From assembly GCA_005222975.1 (NCBI GenBank), contig NJBI01000001.1, positions 106,571 to 155,530 on the forward strand: DNA of 48,960 bases. The letters are read 5' to 3'. Position numbers and translations under genes: made by a program. Shown in pieces: positions 18,289 to 27,240 of the stretch; the first letter of the stretch is position 1, and each line of letters begins with the position of its first letter. The stretch comes from Promethearchaeota archaeon Loki_b31 (GTDB lineage: Archaea > Asgardarchaeota > Lokiarchaeia > Sigyniarchaeales > SOKP01). The notes under the pieces were generated by a model, which searched no databases, was not told where the DNA came from, and worked only from the letters and a program-made list of their open reading frames with translations.

Positions 18289-19497
18289 ATGGAAGAAAGA
18301 AATTTCGAAAATTTTGATTTATGCGTTGTTGGTGCAAGTATTGCAGGAAATTATTTAGCTTATTTATTGTCTAAATCAAACATGCAAATTGTTGTTATCG
18401 AGGAACACAAAGATATTGGCTTACCGTTTCAATGTGCTGGAATTATTTCTCAAAAATTAAGTCAATTAATAAAGCTTCCTGAAGAGATCGTACTAAATCG
18501 AGTTAAGACGGCAAAAATTCATAATCCCTCGGGAAATTTCATTAAACTTTCTGGTAACGAACACCCTTATGTAATCGATAGAATTGCTCTAGATCGCTTA
18601 TATTACGGTAAAAATAAAAACGCTACAAATATCACTTACTATCTTGGCGAAAGATTTAAATCTTTTAAATACAGCGTAGAAAATAGCCAGAAATGTGTGC
18701 TAATTGATACATCTAAACGATTGATAAAAGCTAAGATGCTTATCGGGTGTGACGGGCCGTTAACTTCGGTAGGAAAACACTTAAAAGTGAAGAATAAGGT
18801 TCTTTTTGCCGCTCAAATTAGAGTTAAAGGCAATTTTGACGAAAACGAAGCAGTTATGTACTTCCACCCTCTATGGAAACAATTATTTGGGTGGATTGTA
18901 CCCGAGGGTAATAATGTTTACCGAATCGGCATAGCATCTTCTAAAAGAGTAAAAGATTGTTTTCATATTTATTTAAAGAAACTAGGCATAGATATCAACA
19001 ATAAGATAGATCAGCAAGGAGGGATTATTCCGTACGGAATTATGAATAAAAGTGCTTTTAAGAACGTTTTATTGTTAGGGGACGCAGCAGGGCAAGTTAA
19101 AGCTACAACAGGAGGAGGTATTGTCATGTTATTGACTGCTGCGAAGCACGCTTCAAATTGCGTTAAACTTAGTTTCAAACAGAATAATTTTTCAAAAAGG
19201 TTTATTAAAAAGCATTATGAAAAGCCTTGTATGAGAACAATCGGTAAAGAATTAAAGCTTCATTACATTATACGGCTTATTTTAGAAAGACTAACAAACA
19301 AAGATTTCGAAGTTTTCTTTAAAATAGTAAAAGAAAATAAAATTGAGCATATTATTACGCTCTATGGCGATATGGATTTCCCAAAAGATTTAATTTTCAA
19401 GTTATTAAAAAACCCCTTAGTTTTTACTTTTTTAATCAAATTTTCATTAAAAAACCCTTATATTTTTATCAAATTATTAAAGAAATTCATACTTTAA
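18289..19497 (+). CDS. Geranylgeranyl reductase family FAD protein
   Basis: The 402-residue flavoprotein has an N-terminal Rossmann site for FAD (VVGASIAG, residues 13-20), the family signature 'GLPFQCAGIIS' (about 44-54) and the second FAD motif 'LLGDAAGQVKATTGGGI' (about 261-277). These are hallmarks of archaeal geranylgeranyl reductases, which saturate the isoprenoid chains of membrane ether lipids. A related polyprenyl or menaquinone reductase cannot be excluded. The C-terminal ~70 residues are Lys/Phe/Leu-rich and helical ('FIKLLKKFIL' at the end), possibly membrane-associating. The 3' part of this gene exists a second time as a decayed fragment at 20754-20904. Confidence 0.85.
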   Translation: MEERNFENFDLCVVGASIAGNYLAYLLSKSNMQIVVIEEHKDIGLPFQCAGIISQKLSQLIKLPEEIVLNRVKTAKIHNPSGNFIKLSGNEHPYVIDRIALDRLYYGKNKNATNITYYLGERFKSFKYSVENSQKCVLIDTSKRLIKAKMLIGCDGPLTSVGKHLKVKNKVLFAAQIRVKGNFDENEAVMYFHPLWKQLFGWIVPEGNNVYRIGIASSKRVKDCFHIYLKKLGIDINNKIDQQGGIIPYGIMNKSAFKNVLLLGDAAGQVKATTGGGIVMLLTAAKHASNCVKLSFKQNNFSKRFIKKHYEKPCMRTIGKELKLHYIIRLILERLTNKDFEVFFKIVKENKIEHIITLYGDMDFPKDLIFKLLKNPLVFTFLIKFSLKNPYIFIKLLKKFIL

Positions 19498-19664
19498 AAA
19501 TTATTAAAGTTTTTCTATGAATGTTGCGAGGAGAATAGTCTTGATATTAAGTAGTGATTAATAAAAATCCTCCTTGTTAAAAATATCAGATTTTATAATA
19601 GCTCTCTCAAGAAAGCTTTATACATCATAGTTAATTCTTAAATCGTATTTTAAGAGTAAAATTA

Positions 19665-20504
19665 TTATTCTATAGAGGGAGGTCCTTGTTTAACTCGATT
19701 AAGTAATTGATTAAGATCTGGTGATGACCAAATCGATTCAATCCACCATGTTGCTCCTGCTTCAGTGTAGGGTCTAACAATAGAACTGGCTAGCTCTGAG
19801 TCATTTCCGGGAGTCTCACCTTCTATTATTATGTCAAATGGGGATTTTAACGAGCGTTGTTCTTCAATGAAGTTTTTAATTTCATAAATATGTTCTGGTG
19901 TTACTTTTTCAAATTTACCTTGCTTAGTCTTTATTGTTGGAATTATCCCATCATATTTTAATACTCTCTGCATGGATTTTTTCCATGGCCATGCACCTAC
20001 AACCCATATTGGAATTCTTGGATACTGAATTAATTCTGGTTGAGGATGTCTTTTGAAAAAAGCACATTCTTTAAGGTTCTTTATTCGATAGTGCTGACCT
20101 TTATAATTTGACAGCTCTCTATTCCACAATCCATTTATAATATCTAATCCTTCATCCAGTAACTGTGCGCGAGTTTTTCGATCAATTTCTTCCCCAAATA
20201 CTTCAAAACCAGTATCTACAGCACCTAAGCCAACACAAAGATTTATTCGACCATTTGATAAAATATCAAGAGTAATTGCTTCACTAGCTAATTTCCAAGG
20301 GCGCATTCTTGATACTGGACTGAGTAAGGTTCCAAGACGTATTCTTTCTGTTTGCACAGCTATAGCTGCCAATGTGACCCAAGCATCAATACCATAAGTC
20401 GGTTCCCAAACAAAAAAAGCGTCCCACCCTACTTCTTCAGCGACCTTAGCAAATTCGATAGCTTTAAGAACATCAGCATGAGGAAAAACAAATCCATATT
20501 TCAT
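19665..20504 (-). CDS. Luciferase-like (LLM class) flavin/F420 oxidoreductase
   Basis: The 279-residue TIM-barrel protein of the bacterial luciferase-like family shows N-terminal 'MKYGFVFPHAD', 'AEEVGWDAFFVWEP' (about 21-35), 'TERIRLGTLLSPVSRMRPWK' (about 52-71) and 'LDILSNGRINLCVGLG' (about 79-94). In archaea such proteins generally use coenzyme F420. The start ATG is placed by GAGG 7 bases upstream. It stands alone and faces the geranylgeranyl reductase gene convergently. The substrate is unknown. Confidence 0.82.
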   Translation of the reverse strand: MKYGFVFPHADVLKAIEFAKVAEEVGWDAFFVWEPTYGIDAWVTLAAIAVQTERIRLGTLLSPVSRMRPWKLASEAITLDILSNGRINLCVGLGAVDTGFEVFGEEIDRKTRAQLLDEGLDIINGLWNRELSNYKGQHYRIKNLKECAFFKRHPQPELIQYPRIPIWVVGAWPWKKSMQRVLKYDGIIPTIKTKQGKFEKVTPEHIYEIKNFIEEQRSLKSPFDIIIEGETPGNDSELASSIVRPYTEAGATWWIESIWSSPDLNQLLNRVKQGPPSIE

Positions 20505-20753
20505 TAGAATCCTCTAAATGGGCTCTAGTTTTATTGTATAGAAAAATATTATAAAGCGTAACAATTTTAAAGAATAATAAAATTAAAATCTTTTTCTATA
20601 ACAATTTATTTCCATAATTTTATTACTAAAAAATAAATTTTTATCTATTTCCATTCTGATTCCTCATTGTCCAAATATGGTTAAGAATAAAGATTAGAAG
20701 ATGAGTTGGTAAATACTTATATATGACTTAAACCTTGTGGTATTTAATTAAAT
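20505..20753. other. Gene-free stretch before the reductase relic
   Basis: No plausible coding region or RNA gene is seen here. The segment should hold the promoter of the minus-strand LLM gene; no clear TATA box could be singled out in the AT-rich background. Confidence 0.5.
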
Positions 20754-20904
20754 TTTATTAAAAAGCATTAAGAAAAGCCTTGCTCGAAAGCAATTATTAC
20801 CTATTATATGACATTCATACGATAACTTTCATATTTTAAGGATCATTTTTTTTTATATCTTTATTAAAAAACCCTAATATTTTTATCAAATTATTGAAGA
20901 TATT
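20754..20904 (+). pseudogene. Decayed 3' fragment of a geranylgeranyl reductase gene
   Basis: Two blocks match the 3' part of the intact gene 1.4 kb upstream. Bases 20754-20783 match 19201-19230 at 28 of 30, and 20863-20904 match 19446-19487 at 39 of 42. The blocks lie 109 bases apart here against 245 in the intact gene, so about 135 bases have been lost or scrambled between them. The frame is not open. This is a relic of an old tandem duplication and has no predicted product. Confidence 0.75.
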
Positions 20905-20947
20905 AACTAAGTGAAATTTAAGCGGTTAAATTTAAAGGAGAATTATT

Positions 20948-22144
20948 ATGAATAGTAGAGAAAGAATACTTTCGGTTTTAAATTTTGAAGAACCGGATAA
21001 AGTACCCTCTTTTGAGATGTCAATCGATAATTTCAAAATATGTGAACACTTTAACGAGGATTATGTATTTCAAGGAATGGCAAAAAGTTATAATGACACA
21101 TACGATTTATGTCAAGGAGATACAGACGCTTTAACTAAAACTATTCTAATGGCTACGGAAACGAGATCGTATATGAAAACTACTATGAATAAGCATGTGA
21201 ATTTGTATAATAAGCTTGGAATCGACCTAGCAATTGTTCCACTTACAGGCTATGTTCTTTTCCCTATAAGCTGTGATAGAACGAGTTTTACTGACGAACA
21301 TGGAAGAGTTTTCGATGTAAGAAAAAACCCTTCAGATGGTATGGATATGGCATATTATAGGGGTGGCGCATTTAAAAGTTTTGAAGAATTTGAATCGTTT
21401 CCGCCCTTAGAAGTTAACACTCCCCGAAGAGAAAAATATTTTAAAGCTATGAGAAAAACAGAAAAAGAGTCTCAAGGAAAAATCTCCATTATTCCTGCTG
21501 TATGGGGTTTATTTGAACCTACTTGGCAAGTTTTTGGGTTTTCAACTTTTAGTAGGCTATTAACCGAACCAAAAAAGATCAAAGTTGTTTTTGATAGATT
21601 TGGTAAATTTATGGTAGATTTAGTTAAAACTTTTATAGAATGGGGGGAAACCGATGAGATCATGATAATGGATGATTATGGATATAAATCGGGTTTATTG
21701 ATGAGTCCTAAAAACTATAGAACTTATGTGCTTCCTTGGTTAAAAGAAAGTTGTAAAGTTGCACATAAAGGAGGTTTAAAAGTGATGTTACACAGCTGTG
21801 GAGACGTTATAGAATTATTTGAAGATCTTGTTAATATTGGAATTGATGCATTTCATCCTTTCGAACCGACAACTGCAAATCCTGAATATGACATTTTTAA
21901 ACTCAATGAAAAATATTCTGGTAAAGTTACATTTATCGGAAATGTTTCTCCACAAGATCTCGCTGATAAAGAGCAAACTTATATAGAGAATTACACTAAA
22001 AACCTTATCAAAAAGCTTGCTCCAGGAGGTGGCTTTATCCTAAGTTCTGGACATAGCATTAATCCTTCTGTCAAATTAGATAATTATTTAGCGATGCACG
22101 ATACATTAAAGAAACATGGAACTTATCCTATTTCTATTAACTAA
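20948..22144 (+). CDS. UroD/MtaA-family corrinoid methyltransferase-like protein
   Basis: The 398-residue protein of the uroporphyrinogen decarboxylase superfamily belongs to the branch that contains methylcobamide:coenzyme M methyltransferases (MtaA, MtbA, CmuA). It starts 'NSRERILSVLNFEEPDKVP', typical of the branch, and carries the zinc-type motif HSCGD with His282 and Cys284. The third Cys ligand of MtaA is not evident (Ser-Ser at 'GGGFILSSGHSI'). The ATG has GGAG 8 bases upstream. A paralogue follows 107 bases downstream. No corrinoid protein gene is in the window, so methyl transfer from a methylated substrate is a family inference only. Confidence 0.82.
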   Translation: MNSRERILSVLNFEEPDKVPSFEMSIDNFKICEHFNEDYVFQGMAKSYNDTYDLCQGDTDALTKTILMATETRSYMKTTMNKHVNLYNKLGIDLAIVPLTGYVLFPISCDRTSFTDEHGRVFDVRKNPSDGMDMAYYRGGAFKSFEEFESFPPLEVNTPRREKYFKAMRKTEKESQGKISIIPAVWGLFEPTWQVFGFSTFSRLLTEPKKIKVVFDRFGKFMVDLVKTFIEWGETDEIMIMDDYGYKSGLLMSPKNYRTYVLPWLKESCKVAHKGGLKVMLHSCGDVIELFEDLVNIGIDAFHPFEPTTANPEYDIFKLNEKYSGKVTFIGNVSPQDLADKEQTYIENYTKNLIKKLAPGGGFILSSGHSINPSVKLDNYLAMHDTLKKHGTYPISIN

Positions 22145-22260
22145 TTATTCTTTATTTGCCACAAAGTATTAGTATTTCTAAATTTCTAATTAAATTTTTA
22201 AAAAAAGAATCCAATTATCTTATTTATTACATAATATAAAAAAACAATTTAATGAGAAAA

Positions 22261-23436
22261 ATGGATTGTAGAGAAAGAGTTCTTGCTGCGTTAGATATAG
22301 AAGAACCAGATAGAGTTCCGTGCCATACTATTTTTATCGATGCGAATAATGTTGATATTATCCTTGGAAAGCCGCAAATTACCGATTTTGATACCGTAGC
22401 CCAGTTACAAAGAGATAATCCAGATGGCTGGAGAGAAGAATTAAGTGGTTTAATTGAGAGTGTTGAAACTTCAGTCTTTTCAAGATGTGTGGAAGCAGCT
22501 GTGGCAATAGGACTTGATTGCATGCAAGTAGGAATCATACCTCTTCAAGCTGTTGATGTCCCTGGTGATGACCGCCTTTTGATGGAGGATTGCTTCGGTA
22601 GAATATGGCATATTCGATCTAACGAGGGCAATTTCAATCCTTACTATTTATATGGTACTATGAATTCTCCTGAGAAATGGGAAGAGACTAAAGAAAATAT
22701 AGAAGGTCCTATGACTGAGAAATACACCAAGATGGCTAAAAAGTTCTACCGCCGAATAAATAAGAAGCATAAAGATAAAATATTTGTTGCCGTCACCAAC
22801 GACTTAGCGGGTGTATTTGAAAGCGCTTCGCAAGGCATGGGTTTTACTTATTATTCGCGAATGCTTCATAAAAACCCTAAATTTATCAAAGAAGTTCATG
22901 AAGTTATAGCTGAGTTTACTGCTTCCTGTTATAACGCGTATATGGATGTTGGAGCTGAATTATTTATAGAATCGGGTGATTTAGCTTACAAAACCGGTCC
23001 GATGATGAGTCCAAAAAAGTTTAACGAATTATTACTTCCGGCATATAAAACGATTACTGATGCTGTTCACGACCGGGGGAAAAAAATAGTGTTACATACT
23101 GACGGTCAGGTTACCCCGCTTTTAGATTTCGTCGTAGATTGCGGTTTCGATGGCTTGCATAGTCTTGAACCCACAGCAGGTGTGGATTTAGCTCTCGTGA
23201 AAAAAAAAGTTGGTGATAAATTATGTCTTATGGGAAACATAGATATTGCCCACGATCTTACTTATGGAACTAAGGACGAGGTCTTTGCCGCAGTTAAACA
23301 CGCAATTAAAACTGCTGGACCCGGTGGCGGTTATATAGTCAGCGCAGCTAACATGCACCCTACTGTAAAAGTTGATAACTTGCGTTGGATGGTTGAAGCA
23401 ACGAAAGAGTTTGGAGACTATCCAATAAACCTGTAA
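22261..23436 (+). CDS. UroD/MtaA-family paralogue with altered metal motif
   Basis: A protein of 391 residues if it starts at ATG 22261, which aligns with the start of the upstream paralogue; an ATG at 22252 is also in frame. It has the same fold signatures: 'CRERVLAALDIEEPDRVP', 'MMSPKKFNELLLPAYK', 'GPGGGYIVSAANMHP'. At the position of the zinc Cys it has HTDGQ (His279, Asp281) instead of HSCGD, a variant common among UroD-like proteins of unknown function. It may bind another metal or none. It is co-directional with the first copy and probably acts in the same pathway. Confidence 0.82.
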   Translation: MDCRERVLAALDIEEPDRVPCHTIFIDANNVDIILGKPQITDFDTVAQLQRDNPDGWREELSGLIESVETSVFSRCVEAAVAIGLDCMQVGIIPLQAVDVPGDDRLLMEDCFGRIWHIRSNEGNFNPYYLYGTMNSPEKWEETKENIEGPMTEKYTKMAKKFYRRINKKHKDKIFVAVTNDLAGVFESASQGMGFTYYSRMLHKNPKFIKEVHEVIAEFTASCYNAYMDVGAELFIESGDLAYKTGPMMSPKKFNELLLPAYKTITDAVHDRGKKIVLHTDGQVTPLLDFVVDCGFDGLHSLEPTAGVDLALVKKKVGDKLCLMGNIDIAHDLTYGTKDEVFAAVKHAIKTAGPGGGYIVSAANMHPTVKVDNLRWMVEATKEFGDYPINL

Positions 23437-23480
23437 ACGCCTTTAATTGAAATTGAAAATTTTAATATAACTCCTTCTTT

Positions 23481-23846
23481 TTATGGCGGTATCATTGAGA
23501 AAAACGCAACTTGATTAAAAAGCAAGTACCATACTACCATAAAAACAATAACAACAATAGTCGAAACAAGCCCAAAACCTTTCACACCTTTAGGAATGCC
23601 TAAATCTTCGCTTTTTCTTTGGATAATTGCGCGAATCATGGCCACAATATAAATTAGAGTAACGAGCAGAGAAACGATCCATAAAAATAATACAAATAAA
23701 GAAAGAGTATAAATAGGTTCTCCATCAAATCGTAGTGCGTTCAACCATTCCCAATAAGAAATTGTGACATAAGTCGGAATTGAACCGTAAATCCCAAAAG
23801 TTAACAAAAAGACAAAACTCCATAAAAATCCTTTGATAGACGACAT
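23481..23846 (-). CDS. Small membrane protein, three predicted helices
   Basis: A protein of about 121 residues with hydrophobic segments at about 5-25, 45-70 and 90-118 and a basic loop between the second and third. ATG at 23846 is preferred over an in-frame TTG three codons earlier. No family is recognised. It is convergent with the UroD-like gene, ending 45 bases from it. Confidence 0.6.
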   Translation of the reverse strand: MSSIKGFLWSFVFLLTFGIYGSIPTYVTISYWEWLNALRFDGEPIYTLSLFVLFLWIVSLLVTLIYIVAMIRAIIQRKSEDLGIPKGVKGFGLVSTIVVIVFMVVWYLLFNQVAFFSMIPP

Positions 23847-24024
23847 ACAACTCAACGATTTTTTCTTTATTAATACAACATTTACTTTCCAGTTTTATTA
23901 ATTATATTATATAACAATAATTTATAAGATTTTTAGCTTTATAATTCATTTTTAATCAAAAATCTAGGTTAACAACTTTATAGTATTTTAGATAAGAAAT
24001 AAAAAAAAGATAGTTTATTAAAAA

Positions 24025-25722
24025 TTAAAAGAAGCCTGTCAAGAACTCAAAGCCACTTTGTGGTGTAGACATAGTTACAATCAGAAAAGTCAGTATAACT
24101 GCGTTTATTATAGCCCCTGTAATGATATTTCCGGTTTTTCTATAGGTTATTATGGATACCGCAGATGTTAGAGTAAACATCACTAATGAGATTGGGATAA
24201 AAGTTCCAAAGTAAAATAAGCTTCTCATAACCACACCGATAAGTAACAGATATACAAAATAATACAGAAATGGAATGATAAAACCCAAAAATAGTATTTT
24301 AATAGTATTACTAATAGAGTCAGCAAACTTGTTTTGAATTATCACTTGAGTTATTAAATTAAGAATAAGGATTACGAAAAAACTGATGACGAAGTAGATT
24401 GGCATTGTCCAGATTTTAGTTACGGAAGGAACCAATCCTAAATAGTTTAACCCAATTGATAAATATGAGATAAGGTATAATACCGTTCCTAAGATTGTTC
24501 CTAATGCTAATTGCCTGAGGAATCTATTTCTTCCTTTAAAAGGTTCTTTAAGTATATCTTTAAAAGTTAAATCATCTTTCTTCCCTATTCTCCATAATAA
24601 AACCATTAATCCAAATGCTTGACCATATAACAAAGCAACAACGAACCCGGCTATGGCTAAAGGTAAAATTAGTAAAATTGGTATAAAAATTATTACGCCT
24701 GGAATACCAAGTAGCAGTGAATATAATATTGGCTTAACCGTTAAGCTTTTGATTGAATAATCTGATGCATCAATTCTATAGGGTTTTATTTCTGCTCCGT
24801 TTTCTCTCTCGTTTTTAGACTGTAAAATCAAATTAGATAATGGGTCAACAATTAATAAGAAAAATCCAATGCCACCAATCACTTGCACTAGTAAAATCAA
24901 AGTTCTTACATTTACATAAAAGGTTTCATCTACTACATCGATGTCAAACGAATTTATAGCCCAATCTCTTGCTTCACGAATGAAGTCTTCGTCCCAGGCG
25001 ACTGTAAGGTGATTACTATTATCATCTAAGTAAATCATTGTTGCGTTTCCTTGTTGGAATGATCCGTATATTTTGTTTGAATCCACGGTTGAATTAGGAA
25101 TGTCCGCGCGCGTTGCCAAACTCTCTTTTAGATATGGAAGCTCAACGGCTTCATCAAATAAAGCTTGGATCATTAGTACATTTAATGGATTGGTTGAATT
25201 ACCTCTTCTTAGATCAGGATATAACCAAGTTCCAATTCCGATAAAACACTTAAATGCCGTATCGCTGTGAATTAACTCTTGTCCTAAACCACCCATGCTA
25301 TAACCGATATATCCTAATGAGTTCATGTCTATATCTCCCCTAGTTTGTAGATATTCTTTAATAGCAATAATATCGTTAATCCTTGCGCTAGGATCACCCG
25401 TAGTACTTTGACCATGCCCTCTGAAATCAAAGGCTACAGCAACAAAACCTACTGCTGCCAGTTCTAAGGCGTAGCCCTTTACCATTTCTTTATTCACCAT
25501 AGAGCCATGTCCAATTATAAAAGCTGGCTTGTTCAATCCTCCGTCCAAAGGTTCAAAAACATTAAAGGAAATAGTTACACCATCGTCTGTTTGAGTCGAT
25601 AATCCATATGTGCTTTTGACGCTTAAAGGTACTATAAAAATGAAAATAGTTCCGATTACGAAAATAGCCAGAAAGATACAAATTAATGCGATTCTTTTTT
25701 TCGATAGATTAAATTTATTCAT
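24025..25722 (-). CDS. Alpha/beta hydrolase fused to a polytopic membrane domain
   Basis: 565 residues. An N-terminal anchor (about 10-33) is followed by an alpha/beta hydrolase domain (about 40-270) with 'IIGHGSM' (oxyanion loop), 'AFDFRGHGQS' and the nucleophile elbow GYSMGG (Ser142); 'NSNHLTV' (about His238) is a candidate catalytic His. The rest (about 275-565) has about eight membrane helices of unknown function. If the first helix is an anchor, the hydrolase lies outside the cell. The fusion would suit a surface peptidase, lipase or esterase tied to a transporter-like domain; the substrate is unknown. ATG at 25722. Confidence 0.78.
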   Translation of the reverse strand: MNKFNLSKKRIALICIFLAIFVIGTIFIFIVPLSVKSTYGLSTQTDDGVTISFNVFEPLDGGLNKPAFIIGHGSMVNKEMVKGYALELAAVGFVAVAFDFRGHGQSTTGDPSARINDIIAIKEYLQTRGDIDMNSLGYIGYSMGGLGQELIHSDTAFKCFIGIGTWLYPDLRRGNSTNPLNVLMIQALFDEAVELPYLKESLATRADIPNSTVDSNKIYGSFQQGNATMIYLDDNSNHLTVAWDEDFIREARDWAINSFDIDVVDETFYVNVRTLILLVQVIGGIGFFLLIVDPLSNLILQSKNERENGAEIKPYRIDASDYSIKSLTVKPILYSLLLGIPGVIIFIPILLILPLAIAGFVVALLYGQAFGLMVLLWRIGKKDDLTFKDILKEPFKGRNRFLRQLALGTILGTVLYLISYLSIGLNYLGLVPSVTKIWTMPIYFVISFFVILILNLITQVIIQNKFADSISNTIKILFLGFIIPFLYYFVYLLLIGVVMRSLFYFGTFIPISLVMFTLTSAVSIITYRKTGNIITGAIINAVILTFLIVTMSTPQSGFEFLTGFF

Positions 25723-25910
25723 ATTTTAATACTCTGATTCACAATTATTTAAAAACTTCTTTTTAGCCATTGTTAATTTTATAAAAGCGACTTGTAAAAT
25801 TTAATTATAATTCAGTAAACTACTTGGAAATTCATCAATATTTTATTAATGAAAGGTTTTTATTCTTCACATAATTTTTAGACTTAATTAAATACTTAAT
25901 TTTGAAGAAT

Positions 25911-27191
25911 ATGTCGACTGAACAAAAAGTTAGAAATCGATGGATCGTTGTAATAGGAGCTATTCTTATACAGTTAGCGTTAGGCACGATATACTCTTGG
26001 GGAACTCTCACCATCTTCCTCAGCCCATATTTAGGCGAAACCAGAGAGCTTACAGTATATATTTTTGGAATAGGTTTATTATCCTTTGCGATTACGATGA
26101 TTTTTGCGGGTAAATTGCAGCAAAAATACGGTCCGAAAAAGATCGCGATCTTAGGCGGAATTTTAATTGGAATTGGCTTGATATCGAGTGCTTTTATGAG
26201 TACTTTTTTAGGATTTTTTATTACTTATGGCATTATATTTGGTGCTGGTATTGGTTTCGGTTATGTGTGTCCAATCGCTTCAGCTGGTAAATGGTTTCCA
26301 GATAAAAAAGGATTTATTAACGGAATCGCGGTCGCTGGATTTGGAGCAGGCGCCTTCGTTTTCAATTATGTAATTAAAGCATTAGTAAACCCAACAGGAT
26401 TAGAAACTATCGATCCAAACTTTGTTGCTACAGTTTCGCATAATATTCCGATGATGTTTATTGTTTTAGGAATAATATACATCGTTCTTGTTATTGGAGG
26501 AGCAATGACCTTGAGTAATCCTCCTGAAGGATGGAAGCCTGTAGGGTGGACACCTCCACCTCCTTCCGAAGAGAGTGGAATTTCAGGGTTAGAATTCGAT
26601 CGGGGTCAAACTGTAAAATTACCTCAATTTTGGATCCTTTGGACAGCCTTTGCGTTAAGCGCGATGTCTGGTTTAATGGTAATTGGATCGTATGCTGCTT
26701 TTGCTAAATCTGTTGATGTTGGAGATAATTTCATTTATGCGATTGGAACCAGTGATTTCGTATTAATTGGGAGTTTAGCAGCTTTATTCAACGGATTAGG
26801 TAGAATAGTTTGGGGGAAACTAGCAGATATGATAACCTATAAAAAATCTATGCTGGTAATGTTTACGATTCAAGCGATCCTCATGTTTATCTACTTTACA
26901 ACGAATGTCAGCGAGATATATTTCTTAATAATAACATGTGCAATATATTTCAGCTTCGGAGGCAATTTCAGTTTATTCCCTACTGCTACTGCTGATTTGT
27001 TTGGCTCAAAGAATTTAGGTCCTAATTATGGAATTGTATTTACCGCTTATGGTGTCGCAGGATTTATTGGTGCTGTTGGTGTGAACTTATTTGTTACTAT
27101 TTTTGGGGGCTATTTGATATTATTTATTGTAATGGGAATAATGTCAGTTGGATCAGCAATCCTAGCGTACTTAGTTAAACCACCAAAATAA
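25911..27191 (+). CDS. MFS transporter, OFA (oxalate/formate antiporter-like) family
   Basis: About 426 residues with twelve predicted helices. Family signatures are 'QLALGTIYSWGTLTIFLSPY' (helix 1), 'FGAGIGFGYVCPIASAGKWF' (helices 4-5) and 'FPDKKGFINGIAVAGFGAGA'. OFA-type carriers exchange small carboxylates such as oxalate, formate or lactate; the real substrate here is not known. ATG at 25911 is preferred to the in-frame TTG at 25902. It is divergent from the hydrolase-membrane fusion gene. Confidence 0.85.
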   Translation: MSTEQKVRNRWIVVIGAILIQLALGTIYSWGTLTIFLSPYLGETRELTVYIFGIGLLSFAITMIFAGKLQQKYGPKKIAILGGILIGIGLISSAFMSTFLGFFITYGIIFGAGIGFGYVCPIASAGKWFPDKKGFINGIAVAGFGAGAFVFNYVIKALVNPTGLETIDPNFVATVSHNIPMMFIVLGIIYIVLVIGGAMTLSNPPEGWKPVGWTPPPPSEESGISGLEFDRGQTVKLPQFWILWTAFALSAMSGLMVIGSYAAFAKSVDVGDNFIYAIGTSDFVLIGSLAALFNGLGRIVWGKLADMITYKKSMLVMFTIQAILMFIYFTTNVSEIYFLIITCAIYFSFGGNFSLFPTATADLFGSKNLGPNYGIVFTAYGVAGFIGAVGVNLFVTIFGGYLILFIVMGIMSVGSAILAYLVKPPK

Positions 27192-27240
27192 AGATAAAAA
27201 TTATTAAATTTTTTATATTCTTTTTATTTACTTTTTTACT

